From NCBI RefSeq assembly GCF_048128805.1, contig NC_136005.1, positions 6,437,852-6,501,851 on the forward strand: a stretch of 64,000 bases of DNA, in the 5' to 3' direction. The position numbers and the translations under genes were made by a program. Source of the DNA: Centroberyx gerrardi. Its lineage: Eukaryota > Chordata > Actinopteri > Beryciformes > Berycidae. Below are positions 32,701-47,700 of this stretch, piece after piece (the stretch's first letter is position 1; every line of letters starts with the position of its first letter). Under the pieces are notes generated by a model. The model was not told where the DNA came from and made no database searches. It saw only the letters and a list, made by a program, of their open reading frames with translations.

Positions 32701-35700
32701 TGGCCCTAAATAGGCCACACAATGAACCATAACATCAGGAGATGAACTGCCACAAAAACACCATATAAAGATAATGGACTTGCGTTTAAACATTTTTATT
32801 CATAGTATTCTGTTACATCACCACACGGCCATCTTGGTAGGAAAATAACCGGTGATTGTAATAAATTAACAGGGGATTACAATCAAATGACAAACAGCCA
32901 ATGAGCTGTGTGTATTGCAAAGCGCCATATTGGTAGGAAATGCATGTGACATCATGGGAATACTATGAATACCCAGCCCATTCCTGAGTAGACATGTTCT
33001 GCCCGTAACTGAGCTCATTTCTGCAATTAGCCGAGAGATTTCTCCCCGTCTTCACTCTCCTCTTAACCATGCTAGCATGATCGCTAGCCCTAATTGGTTT
33101 TGCTGATACCGAGCTTGGCGGAGCTCCATGATATGAAGTCATAGGACGAACGGCCCCAGTAGCTGTTTACCCTGAGTCATTGACAGCCGCGGAGCTGGCA
33201 GATCACTGGCAGTCTCTAATACAGAGCGCAGAGCCTGATGAGGAGCGCTGATAATGCGATAGACCTAGATTAGTTTCCCATGGGAGTCCAACTGGGGGCT
33301 TTTTGGCACGCCTGGTTTGCTTCAGGTTAATTTAATGGAGCTGCGGTCTATTTCCTTTCTTAATGGTTAGCTATTAGTAATGGCAATTAACGGCGAAGGA
33401 AATTTTGAAAACTACTGCTGGGCACAGTGGTGTGGCAGCTGTATTTCTGTAAATAGTAGGAATGGTTAAGGACTCAGGGCAGAGTTAGAAGCTGACACCA
33501 GTCACCAAAAGCTGTTAGATTTTGGCTGTGGCTGTTAGGTTTGTCCACCAGCCGTCATGTGGTGGTACTAACGCACTCGGCTCCGTAACATTGTGAAAGT
33601 GGTTGGTGAACTTTGAGATGAACCAGCTACTTCGGCCGGTGGAGGGAAGTTAGTTTCCTGCCCTGATGGAGGGCGTGTCTCTGTGCTGTAACACTGAGCC
33701 GCAGCACGGGGATCATCGGAGACTTACAGGGTGTGGCTGCAGAGGACGCAGTCCATTGTGCAGACCTCCAGGATCGGCTTCCTAGTTACCGTAGCCGGAT
33801 CACTGTCCCAACACGAACAAATATATGAGTTTATGCCAGTCTCTTCCAGAAGTACCTCACATCACCCTCTCCCCAGTGAATCATAACTCCTCTCCCACAT
33901 CTTCCTCCTCTACTCGCTCTAATTTGCACTCATAAAAAAAAAAGGCTCCTACCGCACTCCTTCGCGCTTATTTTTATTTCTGTTTCTAGCACTTAAGTCG
34001 CAAAAATGTTGTCAGGGTGCTGGGGCTCTAACTCTTGCACTTCTTATTATAGGTTGCTTGTAACGTCGGGACCCAGAGTACTGCTGGTTTTCTGTCCTAC
34101 CAGATAGTTAATTACATTGACCTGGCGTCCCAGGTGTAAAATAGTCCCTGATCAGGTGGCTAGCATGAAAACCAGCAAGATCTAGGATATTAATCTTATT
34201 CTACTGTTGAACACACTGTAAGTCATTCTGGATAGGAGCACCAGCAAAATGGCTAAAATGTAGCCTAATCTAAATGTTTAAAGCTATCTAAGTATTAAAT
34301 CTACATTCTTCAGTTTAACCTGTTCAGTAATGGCTGGCATGTTTATGGTTTTCCATCACACAGGGTACAAGTGTTAACACAATATATATTAGCCTCTCAA
34401 TCACAAGACTCTTTGATCTTTAAGCCTGCCCCGGGGAATACAGACATTGGAATTTGACATTACTGGAGACAATACTGTAGTTATTGCTCTCACCTTCTCC
34501 TGGGTCTTTGTTGTCGTAAAGCTTGTGAACAATACAGGAAGACTAAAACGTAAATGTAGTGCGTGAACGTTCGCTAATTAGAACAACAGGGAGAGGCAGA
34601 ATTTCCTGAGAGCCTTTACAAGTGTTTATCTTTAAATAATGACCTCATCTTGTTGATGTTATTCTCCCAGAGCGTGCAACTAATGGTGGGTTTCACCACA
34701 GCTGCCCCCCCCCCCCTCCATATCAACACTGTCCCGCTCTCTCTAACAATCACAGGATCTACGTCACAGCACTGAAGCTCAGCCCAGTCTTCACTCTTCC
34801 ATCCACAGCCATTGAGTCAATGTAGAGAAATGTTAGCCTAACCACCACTACTGTCATTTCAGTTCAATGCAATAAACTTTATTCATCAACGCAAAGCAAA
34901 CACTATATATAATCTACTACCTAACAGTAATGACGCAGTAGTATCATTATTGGGATGAAGGACGAGGTCACAGGTTCGAACCCAAATCTGTTCCTCGCTG
35001 CTGAACAAGAGGAGAGACATACACACATCCCAATGGAAAATATTTAGCTGATGCTGGAGTGAATTAGCTTACAAGGGATCATGGGAAAAGGAGAATGCCG
35101 CACACTGCCTCCAGTGCTGCCACATATTTATTCAAGTATTTTACAGCTCATTTCAACTCTAGGTCTTCATCAGTATCTGCTGCAGGAAGAAATGGTGTCC
35201 CTTTATAGTCAGTCAATGACATCACTTCCTAGCATTAGGACGTTGTTCTGATACAATGAAAGCAGATTACAAATTACACCGTACAATCCCAAAGTAGAGA
35301 AATATCATCCAATGGGGTGGAAAAATGAGATTCTGACCCCTCTATGGAAATCTGTAACCTATATGTATGTTTGTCTCAGAGGGGTATGGGAAGAAACCAA
35401 CTCCTGATTACACTTTATTTGTCAAATGGTCATTAAAGAGCTGTAAATTAATAAAAAATCTTAGTCTTAAAAGTCTTAAAATCTTAAAAGGTTACAGGCA
35501 AGTTACGTGTCCTTTTTAAAACAGTAAAAATTCCCTTGTAGAGCTTGTTGTCTCTGAAGGTCCGAGCGGATATAAACTTCCTCAAAAGCTGTCAGGAAGA
35601 GCAGACAGGGGATTTGAGTCTTGCCCTAATGCCTTTGAAGTACTGAAGCCGGTGCCACAGACCCACATAGGACTCCATTGTGTTGTGAGAGTGGATGACT

Positions 35701-38700
35701 AACCTGTTAAACTACCTCACTCCCACATGCGTAACACACACGGCCCGGCAGCTGGCCCGCAGCCAGCTGCCATGCAGAGCTGGAGAGGCGGTCCGCTTCC
35801 TTTGGATATGCTCAATGAATCACTGCAGAGGAATTACTTGACTTGAGATAATAGTCTGTAGGCAGTGCTCCGACTCACATGTTGGGGGGCAAGTAGTATA
35901 TAAAGAATCCACGGCTTTGACCCTCGCCCTCGTTACTATTGGTTGCTTGTTGGCAATGTAGGAATTTAACTCATGCTCTTTAAAATAATGCCATTTGATG
36001 GACATGTTTACCCAAAGTGCCTACAGTAACGTGTGCATACATTTTTAGCTTGGGTGACCCCAGTGGGAATCAAACCCCTGACAACCCTGGCAGTGCTGGT
36101 GTCATGCTCTCCCCATTGAGCCCATTGAGCTACACAAAGCTGCAGTTAAAGAGCAGGCTAAATAAACCCCAAGCCCAAATGTGTGGTGAAGCCTGACACC
36201 TAAAGTAGGGTACTGAACTGGCCATCTGCTATTGGCTGGTATTTGTGCCAAGTGATGTCACCACCTGTTGTACTCTATAGAAGGTGACAACACCTGGCAC
36301 AAAGACCAGCCAATAGCAGATGGCCAGTTCAGTACCCTAAATGCCTATAATGTCTATATACATATGATAAACCAGTGTTTTCCACACAGAGGCCACCCAG
36401 GTGTATTAGCGGCCACCCAGGTAGATTTGGAGCCCCATTTTTTTTTTATTCGTCCAAGAAATGGACGCCATCTGCGTCTGACCTGTTGGCACATGTAAGA
36501 AGGGTTGTACACAATCGCATGCGCCTCGCAGAGAAAGAGACGCATCGTTTCCCATACATAGGCTCATCTGTGGCCACAATATCGGCACGGCTGCCACAAA
36601 ATAAAAAGTTGGTCAATGTATAGAAGTTGATCCAAATCGATCTCTAACGCTGCACCTAATGTGCGCATCACGTCATGTCTGACAGTACAGACAGACCAGT
36701 AGCATTGCATTCAGACATGAACTGAGGATCAGCGTCCCTTCGCGTGATCTTGGTCAACTGAAAGAGAGCTAGGACCCAAACATTCCCTCAGTGATGCTGA
36801 CTTGGCCTCTTTCTCACTGATGTGGTTTACCAGGCAAGACTTTTTTCTTCTTCTTCATGGGCTATAGTCTCTTTCATACCACACATGTCTCTTTATATAG
36901 CCCCGGCTTCACCCTCACACCCAAACTGCACTAAACCCAGGATGTCTCAGTTCCTCAATTTGTGTCGTTTCATTCAGTGACAAAGCTAGTAATCATACGT
37001 TGCTGTTTCCTTTTACTTTTCTTCTGGGATATATTCCTCCTACACTGGCCTTGTCTCAGAGGGAGAGCTTTTGAGTCACAGATCACAGCAAGTCCTCAGT
37101 TGGCTGTAGAGGTCAGCAAATGTGTCGTTTGTGACTGGTCCTGTATTGCTGAATGGGTAGAGCATGACACTTGTGCTCATTCACACCAAACATACTTATG
37201 CCAGGTTTGGGTGTCCCATGCCATGTTTCATTCAAAGGGTAGAGCTTGATACTAACACTGCCAGCTAGTGGGGGTTGAATTCCCATTGTGGACCACCCTA
37301 AAAACACAAATGCACTAATGATACTGCAAGACACTGTGGATAAAAGTTTCCACCAAATGGTAAATGACTCGTCCCGTCTAACAGAGTGGGATTCAATGCC
37401 AGGAGACGGGGAGCTGATTACATCTTCTCCAGATAACTCCTCCTCGCCCGTCTGCTGTTTTGGCGACAACTGCTCCTTATTTTTAGATCGCAGGAGCAAG
37501 ATACCTGATGTTTAGCCAGGATCCCTTGTGCACAGAAAGCAGAATACCAGCATCTTTCCCGCTGTCTACTCATCATCCATCGCCTACTTATCACACTGTA
37601 TGGGCTGTTGAGAGATGCAAGCTTCTTGACGCCATAATGCAATGTTGCGATAACATTGTATCACTATATTGAGAATGTGGAAGTGTTTGAGAGCATTTAG
37701 GGAAAAACGTTCAGCCCACCCTTCACTATTGGTTGCGGTTAGCAGAAGAAGAAATCGGGTTTCTTAAAGTTGAGGACAATTGTTCCATGGCTAAATCTCC
37801 TATTTTTGTTTTTCAGCCTTTCAGAAAGTATTCAGAAAATCTGTATTCTGGCTGACGGAGAGCATGAAAATGATTTTGCATGGTCATTCAGCAGTCTCCT
37901 CTCTTGCCTCTCTCCAAAAAATCCCACTGTCCTCATACTCAATCTCTAGATTGTTGCCCAAAAATTCAGGTCAGGTACAGGTCAAACTGAACTATGCTGC
38001 ACATATTTCTATTGTATCAACAGAGAGATACAAACAGTGTCCTCACAGCCCTTTTATTGTGCAGCTGCAGTATCTTGTTATGCTTGAGTCTAAACAGCAG
38101 AGAGAATCAATTAAGCCGCTCTTAGAGCTACTTAACGAACTGGCAACAAACCTTTGTTGCTTTGCTTACATTCTCCGATATCAATTTTTGAGGACTTGGG
38201 ATAAGAGAACTTAAAGGTTGTTGATATCTCAAGGTTTGGATAAATCCTGTGGTTTCCTTTACATGTAGTATGCTTTGTTGTGCAATGATTGAAAGACCTT
38301 GTAGTGCAAATAGTGAAGCAAGAATGCCTTTGCTTGACCTGCAGATTCCCAACAAGGTCTGCTGTTGGTGGTGGACCAAGGGTTCATGAGATTTTTAATC
38401 AAGATTGAAGAGATTAATTTGGCAAATAGGCCACATAAAATAAATGAAAGCATCCACCCAGTAGTGTGTTATGTCACTCCATTTCTATACTTCTAACCTA
38501 AAGTCCTTAGTAGATCTTAGACTGGCTGTCAGTGTTTCAGTGCATTTAAGTTAATATTAGTTAATAGTCACACCAGACTCTGCTAAATGCTGTGCGGAGA
38601 AACATGCAGTGCAGAGAAATTTCAGCATGCTACATGACAATTTCCACACTCATCTCAACAAGCCCTAACGCTGTCTATTTGCACATTGTTGATGTTTTCT

Positions 38701-41700
38701 GTGATTTAGCCTAGTTAATTTGACCATCAGGGAAAGAGGAAATTCCAGCAACACTTGAAATACTGAGAGCAAAGATTTATCAGTAAAACCAACACATTTT
38801 GGCATGTGGGCTTTATCATGGTTTGTAAAACAATTAATCTAAAAGCCCATACAAATGGATAAGACACACTAAAATCAACAAATAGAATAAGAGACAATGG
38901 AAATAACAATGAGTATATTACTAACACATAGTTTCACTGAACCTTACAGAAGCATTGCATCTTGTATGGAGCAGGTTTAGAGAGATGAGGTATTCTTATC
39001 TGAAGTCTTGAGGCTTTTTCCATGATTCACAGGATTAGGCTAGATCAGTGCTGCGTTGCCATCATCTCTACTGCTCAAAGCAGAAGAGAAGCCAGTTATC
39101 GATTTCATTCTGAAACGCCATGACTTTTGCATCCAACCAGTTCATGCAGCTGCTTACATGCTAGACCCAAATTATGCTGGAAAGGCACTGAGACTCTCTA
39201 GATTAGAGAGAACCTCAGCCTAAAGCATAACTAGAATGTCACCTTTAATATTGATGAGGGGAAGGTTCCAGGAAGTTTGGCTAAATTCACAGTCGAGGAT
39301 GGCATGTGGAAGGCCGATGCCATATGGCAATGGTTCTCAACCTGGTGGTTGGGACCCCCTAGGGGGTTGCGAGATTTAATTTTCGCAGGTGATTTATGGG
39401 ATAAGGAAAAAATACATATCTTTTCTATACAAATGTATTATCATGTGTATTTCAGATTGTTCTCTATTTTTGTCTTTTTTTTCCCCACCTCCTCTAACAA
39501 TTAATCAAATGAAACAACCTGAAAAGGTAAAATCATTCTTTGGTTGAACTGATCACCACTCTGCATATGCAGCTTGTGGCGAGGAGTCGCGAGTAAAGGC
39601 ATGGAGAACCACCGCCATGTGGGATGCTTCCAACCACGTCACAGCATCACCTGATGGAAGTGAATGTGTATTTCTGAAGCCTTGTCCCCAATTGCTGCTG
39701 TCGTCCTGCAAATGATAACTAGCCAACAGAATTGTACTAAAAGGCAAACCCCACCCACCTGGCACTTAAAGTTGACTAAAACAAACTATGACATATAGCC
39801 CTATTTCAAATAATTATTTGACCCAGGTCTGAACCACACTCACATTTATCGAAGGGATCGCCACCCGAGATGCTTGTTGTTTGTCTAAAGTGCAGGTGGG
39901 GAGATAGCAGTGGGGTAGAGTGAAACCTCTGATCAGAAAATTCACTTGTATACATTCTCTTATTGATGAGCGATTAAATCCAACTAATCGTTATTTTACT
40001 GCCTGGACCTGAAGCACCTGGACCCCTCTCAGAGGCCCCTGGGAGTCCCCGGACCCCAGTTTGGGAACCACTGGTACAGACTGAGTCCAACTATGCTGTT
40101 GGGCCAACTGTGGAAAGAGTGGTGGTGCGATAGTCAGTAGATATCAGTTAAATTGCTTTGCTAGGCTCAGAACTGCCGGTGTTTCTCTGAAGCCCCCCCC
40201 CTCCTCATTAGAGAGTCTCTTTGTCTTCTCTCCCTGTCAGTTGTGTGTGTGTGTGTATGTGGAAGAGGGGGGGGGTTGTACAGCGGATATAAGTGCAATA
40301 TGTTTTAGTTTTGTCATGTATGGGTGGCTTGTTTTATTGCAGTCTTTATTGTTTCATGTTTTCAATAGAAACAAAGGTGTGCTAGAATTAAAATTCTCTC
40401 TCTTGCTCTCTTTCTCTGCTTATTATCCACACTCAGGCTGGACTTGCTCCAAGGTCAGAGCTGTGAAGCAACGGCCCAGATTTGCATGCTGCCAGAGCCC
40501 CTCCTTTTCTTATCCTCTGTCAGCACTTTCACAAGTCCACCCTGCAGGCCAAAGTTATGAGATTAGAAGGAAACGGTCGTGTTCTCATGGTTAGACAGAA
40601 AACCAGAGAGAGGGCTGATTGAGATTTGGTTTAGACCTAGATTTCCTAGGCTAATTTTTTAAACCATTATTTATCCAGGGAAAGATGACACCTGCTCATT
40701 CTTTTTTAGCATAACCTCTTTTCACATTCATTCAGTTAAACACATTCACACACTGGAGCAGTTGAGGGTCAAGTGCCTTACTCAAGGGCACATTGACGGT
40801 CGTTGGTGAAGGAGTGGAGAATATTTCCCATTCACTTCCCCATCCGGATTTCCACCTTTTCCCAACCAGCTACGGATTCGAGTGGGCAACCCGTAACTTT
40901 ATTTGGCAGCGTGGGATACAGTGTATCCCCAGTTAAAGATTCTGCATGTCTGCTCACAATGGCTGCTTAGAAATATAAGACCATTAATTACATTCAATAA
41001 ACTTGATTGATTCCCGTAGGACAATTGGCAGGCGTATGCTAGAATAAGTCTATTGTAGAGCTTTTTGTTTGATTGATTCGCTGCAGTATTACTGTGTTGG
41101 GTTTTGTGTCGGGCTAATCTCAGTGTAATTCTCCTAATCCCCATATGTGTGTTTTCGTGAGCTCAGACCCAAGTCTTCCAGGAAAGACCAATCTAGGACT
41201 CGCTGCTGTGTGAAGGCTTTGGCCTTTGCACTCCTTACTACTGGTTGCTGGTGATGTCTGCGAGCTAGGAATTGAAGCTTATTCTACTGTTGCACTAACT
41301 GCAATTTGCTCTGGGTAAGAGCACAGCTAAATGCCTAAAGTATAAAAGTAGAAATATATAAGAATAGGCTTCTGTTGAACACTGTCATGATCCTGGGTGA
41401 ATCATCAAAGAAATGGACTTTGTCTGTAGCTGCAGACGAAGACGCAAACAGAGTTCGTAACATGTTATTTAGATTTTGACCAGTGTTCTTCTTTGTCCTA
41501 GAGAGAAAATTGAGCGCTTTATTGCTTTTGACCCTGTTCCTGCCCTCCCTGGGTCTACCAAGGTTCTCATTTAATTTCACTGTTTGGCTTGCAAACACAA
41601 TCTCATAAAATGAACCCTCCAATTATTAAGTTCTTTAATATTCCTATGCTGCAAGCAGTAATCAGCAGTAAAGCCATTACCAGAGACGAGCCTTGCTGAA

Positions 41701-44700
41701 TTTTAAAATGGGGGAGATGTATCAAAGGGATTGAGTTGATGCCTGGATATGTTATTCAGTCTAAGTACACTCAATGAGTAAAGTGGCATTTACCAAAAAT
41801 ACAGGATCTGATCTAACTGTCTCTCATACTATGTATGCTAAATCCTAGGTCAGACTTCAAGACTGTTCCAAGTTCAGACTAAATGACTGGTCTGCTTGCC
41901 ATCCCGTCGGGAAACTGAAAATCTACGCGAATGTGCACTGTTTTTGTTAAATGTGTTTTTCCTTCCAGTTCATTCTCTTTTTCTTACCCCTGTATCGAAA
42001 CTCCCATTGGCTGTTGCCGGTGTCACTCTCAGATTTCAGTCTTGGTGAGTCTTGTACCGCTTCACACTAGATGAGCCCGAGCAGACCCGGCCCAACAAAA
42101 TCAAACATGTTTGAAAAAGTTGTGTCGGGCCAAATGGGCAGAGTTGGCTGTCTTGGGCCTGTTCACACTACAGGATAATCGGTGCTGAATGTTTTTCTAG
42201 CCCAGATTCCAGTCAGCCTTAGAATCGCCCTTAGAATCGCCTAGTGTGACCGAGGCTTAAGCGACTGGGTGAATGCGGGCATTTCTTTGGGGTTATAAAG
42301 TGGGCACTACCCATAATATATTTGGTAGAATTAGGCCCACGTCACTTTCAACAGGCTCAACAGTAAATTCTGGCATCCCGGAGCTGTGAGACCACCTTTG
42401 CTGAAATGTGAAACAAGAGGAGATATCAACAGAGGCATGGAGTCGATGACACTTGATGGGTACAGTGACAGCTCACTCCCTGCTTCTTTTAGTCCAGCTC
42501 AGCCAGCACCCGATCAACATGGGCCTTTTTCAGAGCCCCCAACCATGGCAGGAAACCAACCAAGAACACCCCTCCTGAAGCTGGTAGGGATTTAGCATCT
42601 TGCTCAAGGACACTTCAGAAGAGCAGACGCTTGCTAACACTGGGGCCAGAATCTGGGTCCTCCAAAGGATTGTTGGTTACCTGCCAAAGTGGTTGATGGA
42701 GTGGACAAACTTACTTGCAAAGCCAAAATGTAGCAGAATTTGGCTGATGGCTGGTGGTAATTTCCCACCCTGTTGTCAACTCTGCACTCCCTCTGCTGCT
42801 GCACCACTGTTTAGGCTACCTTGCATTTTCTTGACACAACGTAACTGGCTTTTCTTCCAAAGGCCAACCATCCAACCGTTTGTCACTCGAGACTTAACCT
42901 TGCTGAATCCAAGTAGTGCCGTTTCTGTGGCTAGAAGACACATTTCAGACAGACTTGGTTTATTTGTGCAGGAAGATCCCTAATACCTTCTGCACAGCGG
43001 TTACACGTGTCCAAAGACTTCAAGGTTGCGTTTAGGTCAGCGTTGCTCCTTGCTGATTAAGCACAAATGTAAAAGCTAATTTAAACGAGACACTGATGGC
43101 AAAATTTTATCGGCAAGTACAATGAGTGTACAGGAATTTGTCTTGGTGATGTTGGTGCAGACTCACTGACAACTTGGACTTTCACTGACACATATGGTAC
43201 AAGGATGACAAGACCTCAAATACAGTGAACAATGAATTTGTTTAACTGCCTTTTATTTGATTCATAATGTTTGATTTATAATGTTTATCGAGTCAAGACA
43301 AACTCTCTTAGAAGTGAATTTTCAAGGAATCTAATAAAGGAATTCAATTCTGTTTCCTGTCATTCCAGTTCAATTCCAATTCTGTTTCCCTAGAGCTGGG
43401 TGCAATTCCAGCTCCAGGAACTGAATCTGATTTTACCATGCAGTCTCAATTCAATTCATGAATGGCCCCAACCCTGGTAGACATACAGTATCCCCGTAAC
43501 TCTACATATAAATCCCTTCTTTTTTACGAGCATCCTTCATACCGGTACGTTCCCCTTGGACGTCGACAGCTCTCCTCCGGCTGCGTCTTGTTTTTCCCTG
43601 ACAGTGACCAGATGTTGGAGCCTGTCAGCGTGAGACCAGACGGGCGAGCAAACAGCTGCAGGGGGTTTGGCGAACGCCCACCCGCTGCTCCGCTGGGTGT
43701 CACTCTTAATCCCCACGCCTTATACTGCAGCCATCCACCCACAACACCGACACGCATAACTATGCATCTACACTTAAACACACTCGTGCATATACAATAT
43801 GTGTATATGCACATAAGCACATGTGCACATGCTCTCACACACATAGAGGCATGTATACACACATATATGTATAAAAAACACGCATACACACACAAACACT
43901 CATTCTTTCATCTCTTGTCTCTCTCTGAGTTTTCTTACACCCAGTTCACCTCTAGTAGCGTTACATCGTGATGAAACCAAACGTCCCGTGGAGGAATAAG
44001 CCCGTCTTCCCCTCAAACGCTTATTCAGACCGTCCCTGATCCCTATCGGAGCCTCATTACTCCGATGGGGAACAGCGCTAGGATGTGTGGAGAGGCCGAG
44101 ATAAGCTCTGTCGACAACACACGCTCTTTTCTCTTTTTTTTTTTTTTTACTTAATCACACAGGTCCTATGCCTTTAAACTGCACAGCCCTACTGCTGTGA
44201 ATCACTCATAATCCAGTGTGTCCTCTGTGTTCATTCAGCAGTTTTATGCCACCACAGGAAAAAAAGGAATTTACCACAACTGCTAGAAAACACATGGAAT
44301 TAAAATGAGGCTAATATGTTCTAATTTCCCTCCTAAAACAAAAAGGGTGCGGCGGTTTTCTTTTATGTCTTTATGAATAATCTCAAGAAAAAAGATGAAC
44401 ACTGCAACCTGCACTAAAACTAGAACTGAGACCAAAACAGGGATGGGTGAGGCACCAAAACTAAAAATAACTAAAAAACCCAAGTACCCAAGCACCACTG
44501 ACAGAAGAAACACGTTTCTACTGAATGATGGCCAACTGAATCACATAATGACAATAGTAACTTTTTATAGCTTTTTCCAAAATAGCTATAAGGTTCTTTA
44601 CAGGAAATTAAATTAACAATGAGTAAAAGCTAATAAATGAGGAATATAAATGGCACATATGAATAAAAAAATGCACAAGGCCCACTACTTTAAATTATAC

Positions 44701-47700
44701 ACATCCTACTGCGCTGAGAACTCGAGAAACCAGTCGCCGACTTCCATTAATTTTCTTTGGCCAGAGAAACATCGGCCAAGATTGATCATGGTTGCCTTAT
44801 TTCCTTGTTTGTTGGTGAGGAAATGTTGACAGGCAACAATGGCAATCAGCATCCAGTTGTAAACTAGAGTTGCTGCCCCGGCTGTTGATGCAACACCATT
44901 GCCACTACAACTAGCAGTCACTTTTCTCAAATTTTCCATTGGACTGTGGTACAGAAATGTGATTAGACCTTTACCAGGATCTGTTGCTGAGAGCTGATGC
45001 TGGTTTCACATGAACAAGAGACAGCAGGATGGTGTCGAGAGGGAATTCCCAGATTCAAGCCCCTTTGTCGGCACGCATCCACCCTGCCGAAGTGTTCTTG
45101 AGCAAGACACTGAATCCCTACCGGCTCCAGGGGGGCTGCTCTGTAGCTGACCCTGACCTCTGACCTTTTTTCCTTCAGGGATCAATAGAGCATCAGAAAA
45201 TAATTGGGCTGGGTTTGACTTTGAAGTGCCACTCCTTTGCTAGACTAGATTGCAGTAGATGGGGCAAGCCTCCATCCCATTTACTCAGATGAAACGCTGG
45301 CAGTTCAACCAATAGAGACTAATCGGAGGAATGGGCTTACTGTACTTGTCAAGACAAATATCTCCCTGACCAGTTTTATCTCAAATGACAGTGCTGAATA
45401 TTTTCCAAGGAGTGTTTGCCCTTGAAAAGTAAGAGTGAGCCTTGAGGGGTTTACGTTTACATTTACATTTCAGGCATTAAGCTGATGCTCTTATCTGTAG
45501 TGGTTTACACTGAGGGCAACAGTAGAATAAGCTTAAAATTATATATCATCAGATTTACAAGGAACAAATTGTAAGAGTGCACCAAAAGTTCTAAAAAATA
45601 TTCCAGTCCCTCGAAAAATCATGTGTGACAAGCCAATATTTGGAACTAATGATATAACAGTAGAGTGTAGAGATTAGTAGTATTACGTACTGTATGTGAT
45701 ATAGGTCATACAGTTTGTTTTTATGATGTGTGTGTCCTGGACAAAGTCCTACAGTCATTTGCTTGCCTAGCTCTTTCTTTCACTATTTTATCTCGTTATG
45801 GTGCCTGTTGTGGCTTTTAAATCGGTCTGTTCTTTCACGAATGGTCCATGATCAGTGTTCACACAGTGCAACTTCAGGTCATACTTTACATCGGTGTTAT
45901 TCCACTGTATTGTGGAAAAGTATATTAAAAACACAATAAAGCTGCGTAAGTACTTCACATAAATAATGTCCCATACATAATGTACTTATGTATCTAATCT
46001 AAGCACAAAGTGTATGCCCAGGGTGTCGTAGTGATTAGAGGAACATATTCCACCCTGTTGAAATGTACTTGAGCAGGGCAAAAAATAAAGTATCACCCCT
46101 ATCACATTATTAGTTATGGTTGCACTTGTATTTTATGGTTTTGCACCCTTGTAAGATCACAATGTTTTAGAGAGATTTTCATCAAGCACTTACAGAGTAT
46201 TGGGGTACTTTTCCTACAGGCTAATAGACTGGAGTAAGGCAACTGTAAAATGTTACAAAATGTTATTTAGGCTATAATAATAAGATGTGTGGAGATTATT
46301 GCCGGGGTGAGGTTGTTCTAGTTTCCTCTTCCCCCGCCGCGGCGCTCTGATGCTCGTCGGCTGTTGTTCCTGTGGAGAACCAAGCTGTGCTTTGTCACGT
46401 TTTAAAGAGCAAAACGCCAGATCTGACTCAGGCCTGTGGCGTTACCAGATATGGCTGCTCTCAATGTGGCTGCCTATGTGTGTTTGTTTGTGTGTGTGTG
46501 TGTACGTGTGTGTGCATGCCAGAACTGCACAATTGTGTATTATTGTGTATCGCAATTTAAGTTTCCACAATTACTAATCATTGAATATTTGTATGTCTGC
46601 AATATTAGCCTAAATCATTTAATTTAACTTAACTTGAAATGCCCACTGTAGTTAAAAATAGTCGAGATGTTGATTTAAGATGCAAAAATCGCAAAAAATG
46701 ATCGAGATAAATGATCATGATTAATAATCAGGATATCATTTTAGCCATAATTCTGCTGCTCTTTGTACTTCTCCCTCTTTTCTTGTCCTGTTTCTTGCTT
46801 CTCTTCCTGCTGTCATGTGGAAAGTTAACATTGTCTTTATAACCAGTGAAAGAAATGTGATATCTGTGTGGATTGGAGTAAGCAGACATTTAGATTTTTT
46901 TTATTTGCAAACATTCTTGCTTGATTAGACATTATTCAGTGGAGACAGGAAAGATGGGAAAAGGAGAGAGAGGGGATAATGTGACACAGACGGTGAACCA
47001 AGTTCCCATAAAGGGAGTACATGGTATGCGCTTTAACACACTAAACCACAGGACGCCCCCGCAATGTGTCCTGTATCCCCTTTTCACCATCTAGCCCATG
47101 CCTAATATGTTTGCCTCTGAAATTTAGACGGTCAGTGCTCAAAATGTTTTGTTTTTTTTGTCCCCACAGAGCCACCATAGAGGAAGTGGAGGGGGATGTC
47201 TGCGAGTTGGAATCCAAGCTCGACAAAGTGAGTACCACCCATGAAAAACATTGCTTTATTGTTCATTTGTTCAACTTGGCGGCCTGGCAGTTACAGAGAC
47301 CATCCTGTAACCGGAGAGCCACAGGTCTGAACCCCCGCAGCAACCAGTATGTCTCTGGCAAAGTGCCTTTTGAGTAAGACATTAAAATAGACACAGTGTG
47401 TGCAGATATGTGTGTCTCAGACGGATTTGTGAAGAAACCCATTAGTCATTACACTGCAGTATGTAATTGGGCAATTTAGTGGTTTAAACTCCTAAAAATT
47501 CTTAGTCACTCCACAGTAACTCTGATGGATCAGTGAGCCTGAAGCTTTGACCCAGATCACATGTCTGTTCATTGCAAACACATTGGGAAATTAACACCAA
47601 CCACCAGCCAAATGCTGGTGAATTCACTCTACTAGCCATTTCGGCAGGTAACCAACCATCATTTGGAGATCCTGTTCTATTCTAACACTCACATTTGGCT

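Larger units (their letters stand above)
29702..47169 (+). other. acap2: acap2 intron 1 (17.5 kb)
   Basis: By far the longest intron here. It contains several 'accagcca' family copies (about 29790-30110, 30240-30430, 33450-33665, 42660-42770), SINEs at 35985-36135 (-), 37228-37366 (+), 40760-40900 (-) and 45020-45190 (+), a 57-bp-arm hairpin at 36206-36339, a hAT-type element at 39328-40073 and a candidate enhancer-like block at 33010-33420. No further exon recognised. Confidence 0.88.

Noticed and set aside
36060..36135. tRNA gene on the - strand
   Set aside because: Box A and box B are recognisable but no clean cloverleaf can be drawn and a SINE tail follows, so it is a SINE head.
43462..43971. 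169-residue open frame on + strand
   Set aside because: The longest frame in the window, but it ends in CA-rich microsatellite-like sequence, shows no family motif and lies in acap2 intron 1.
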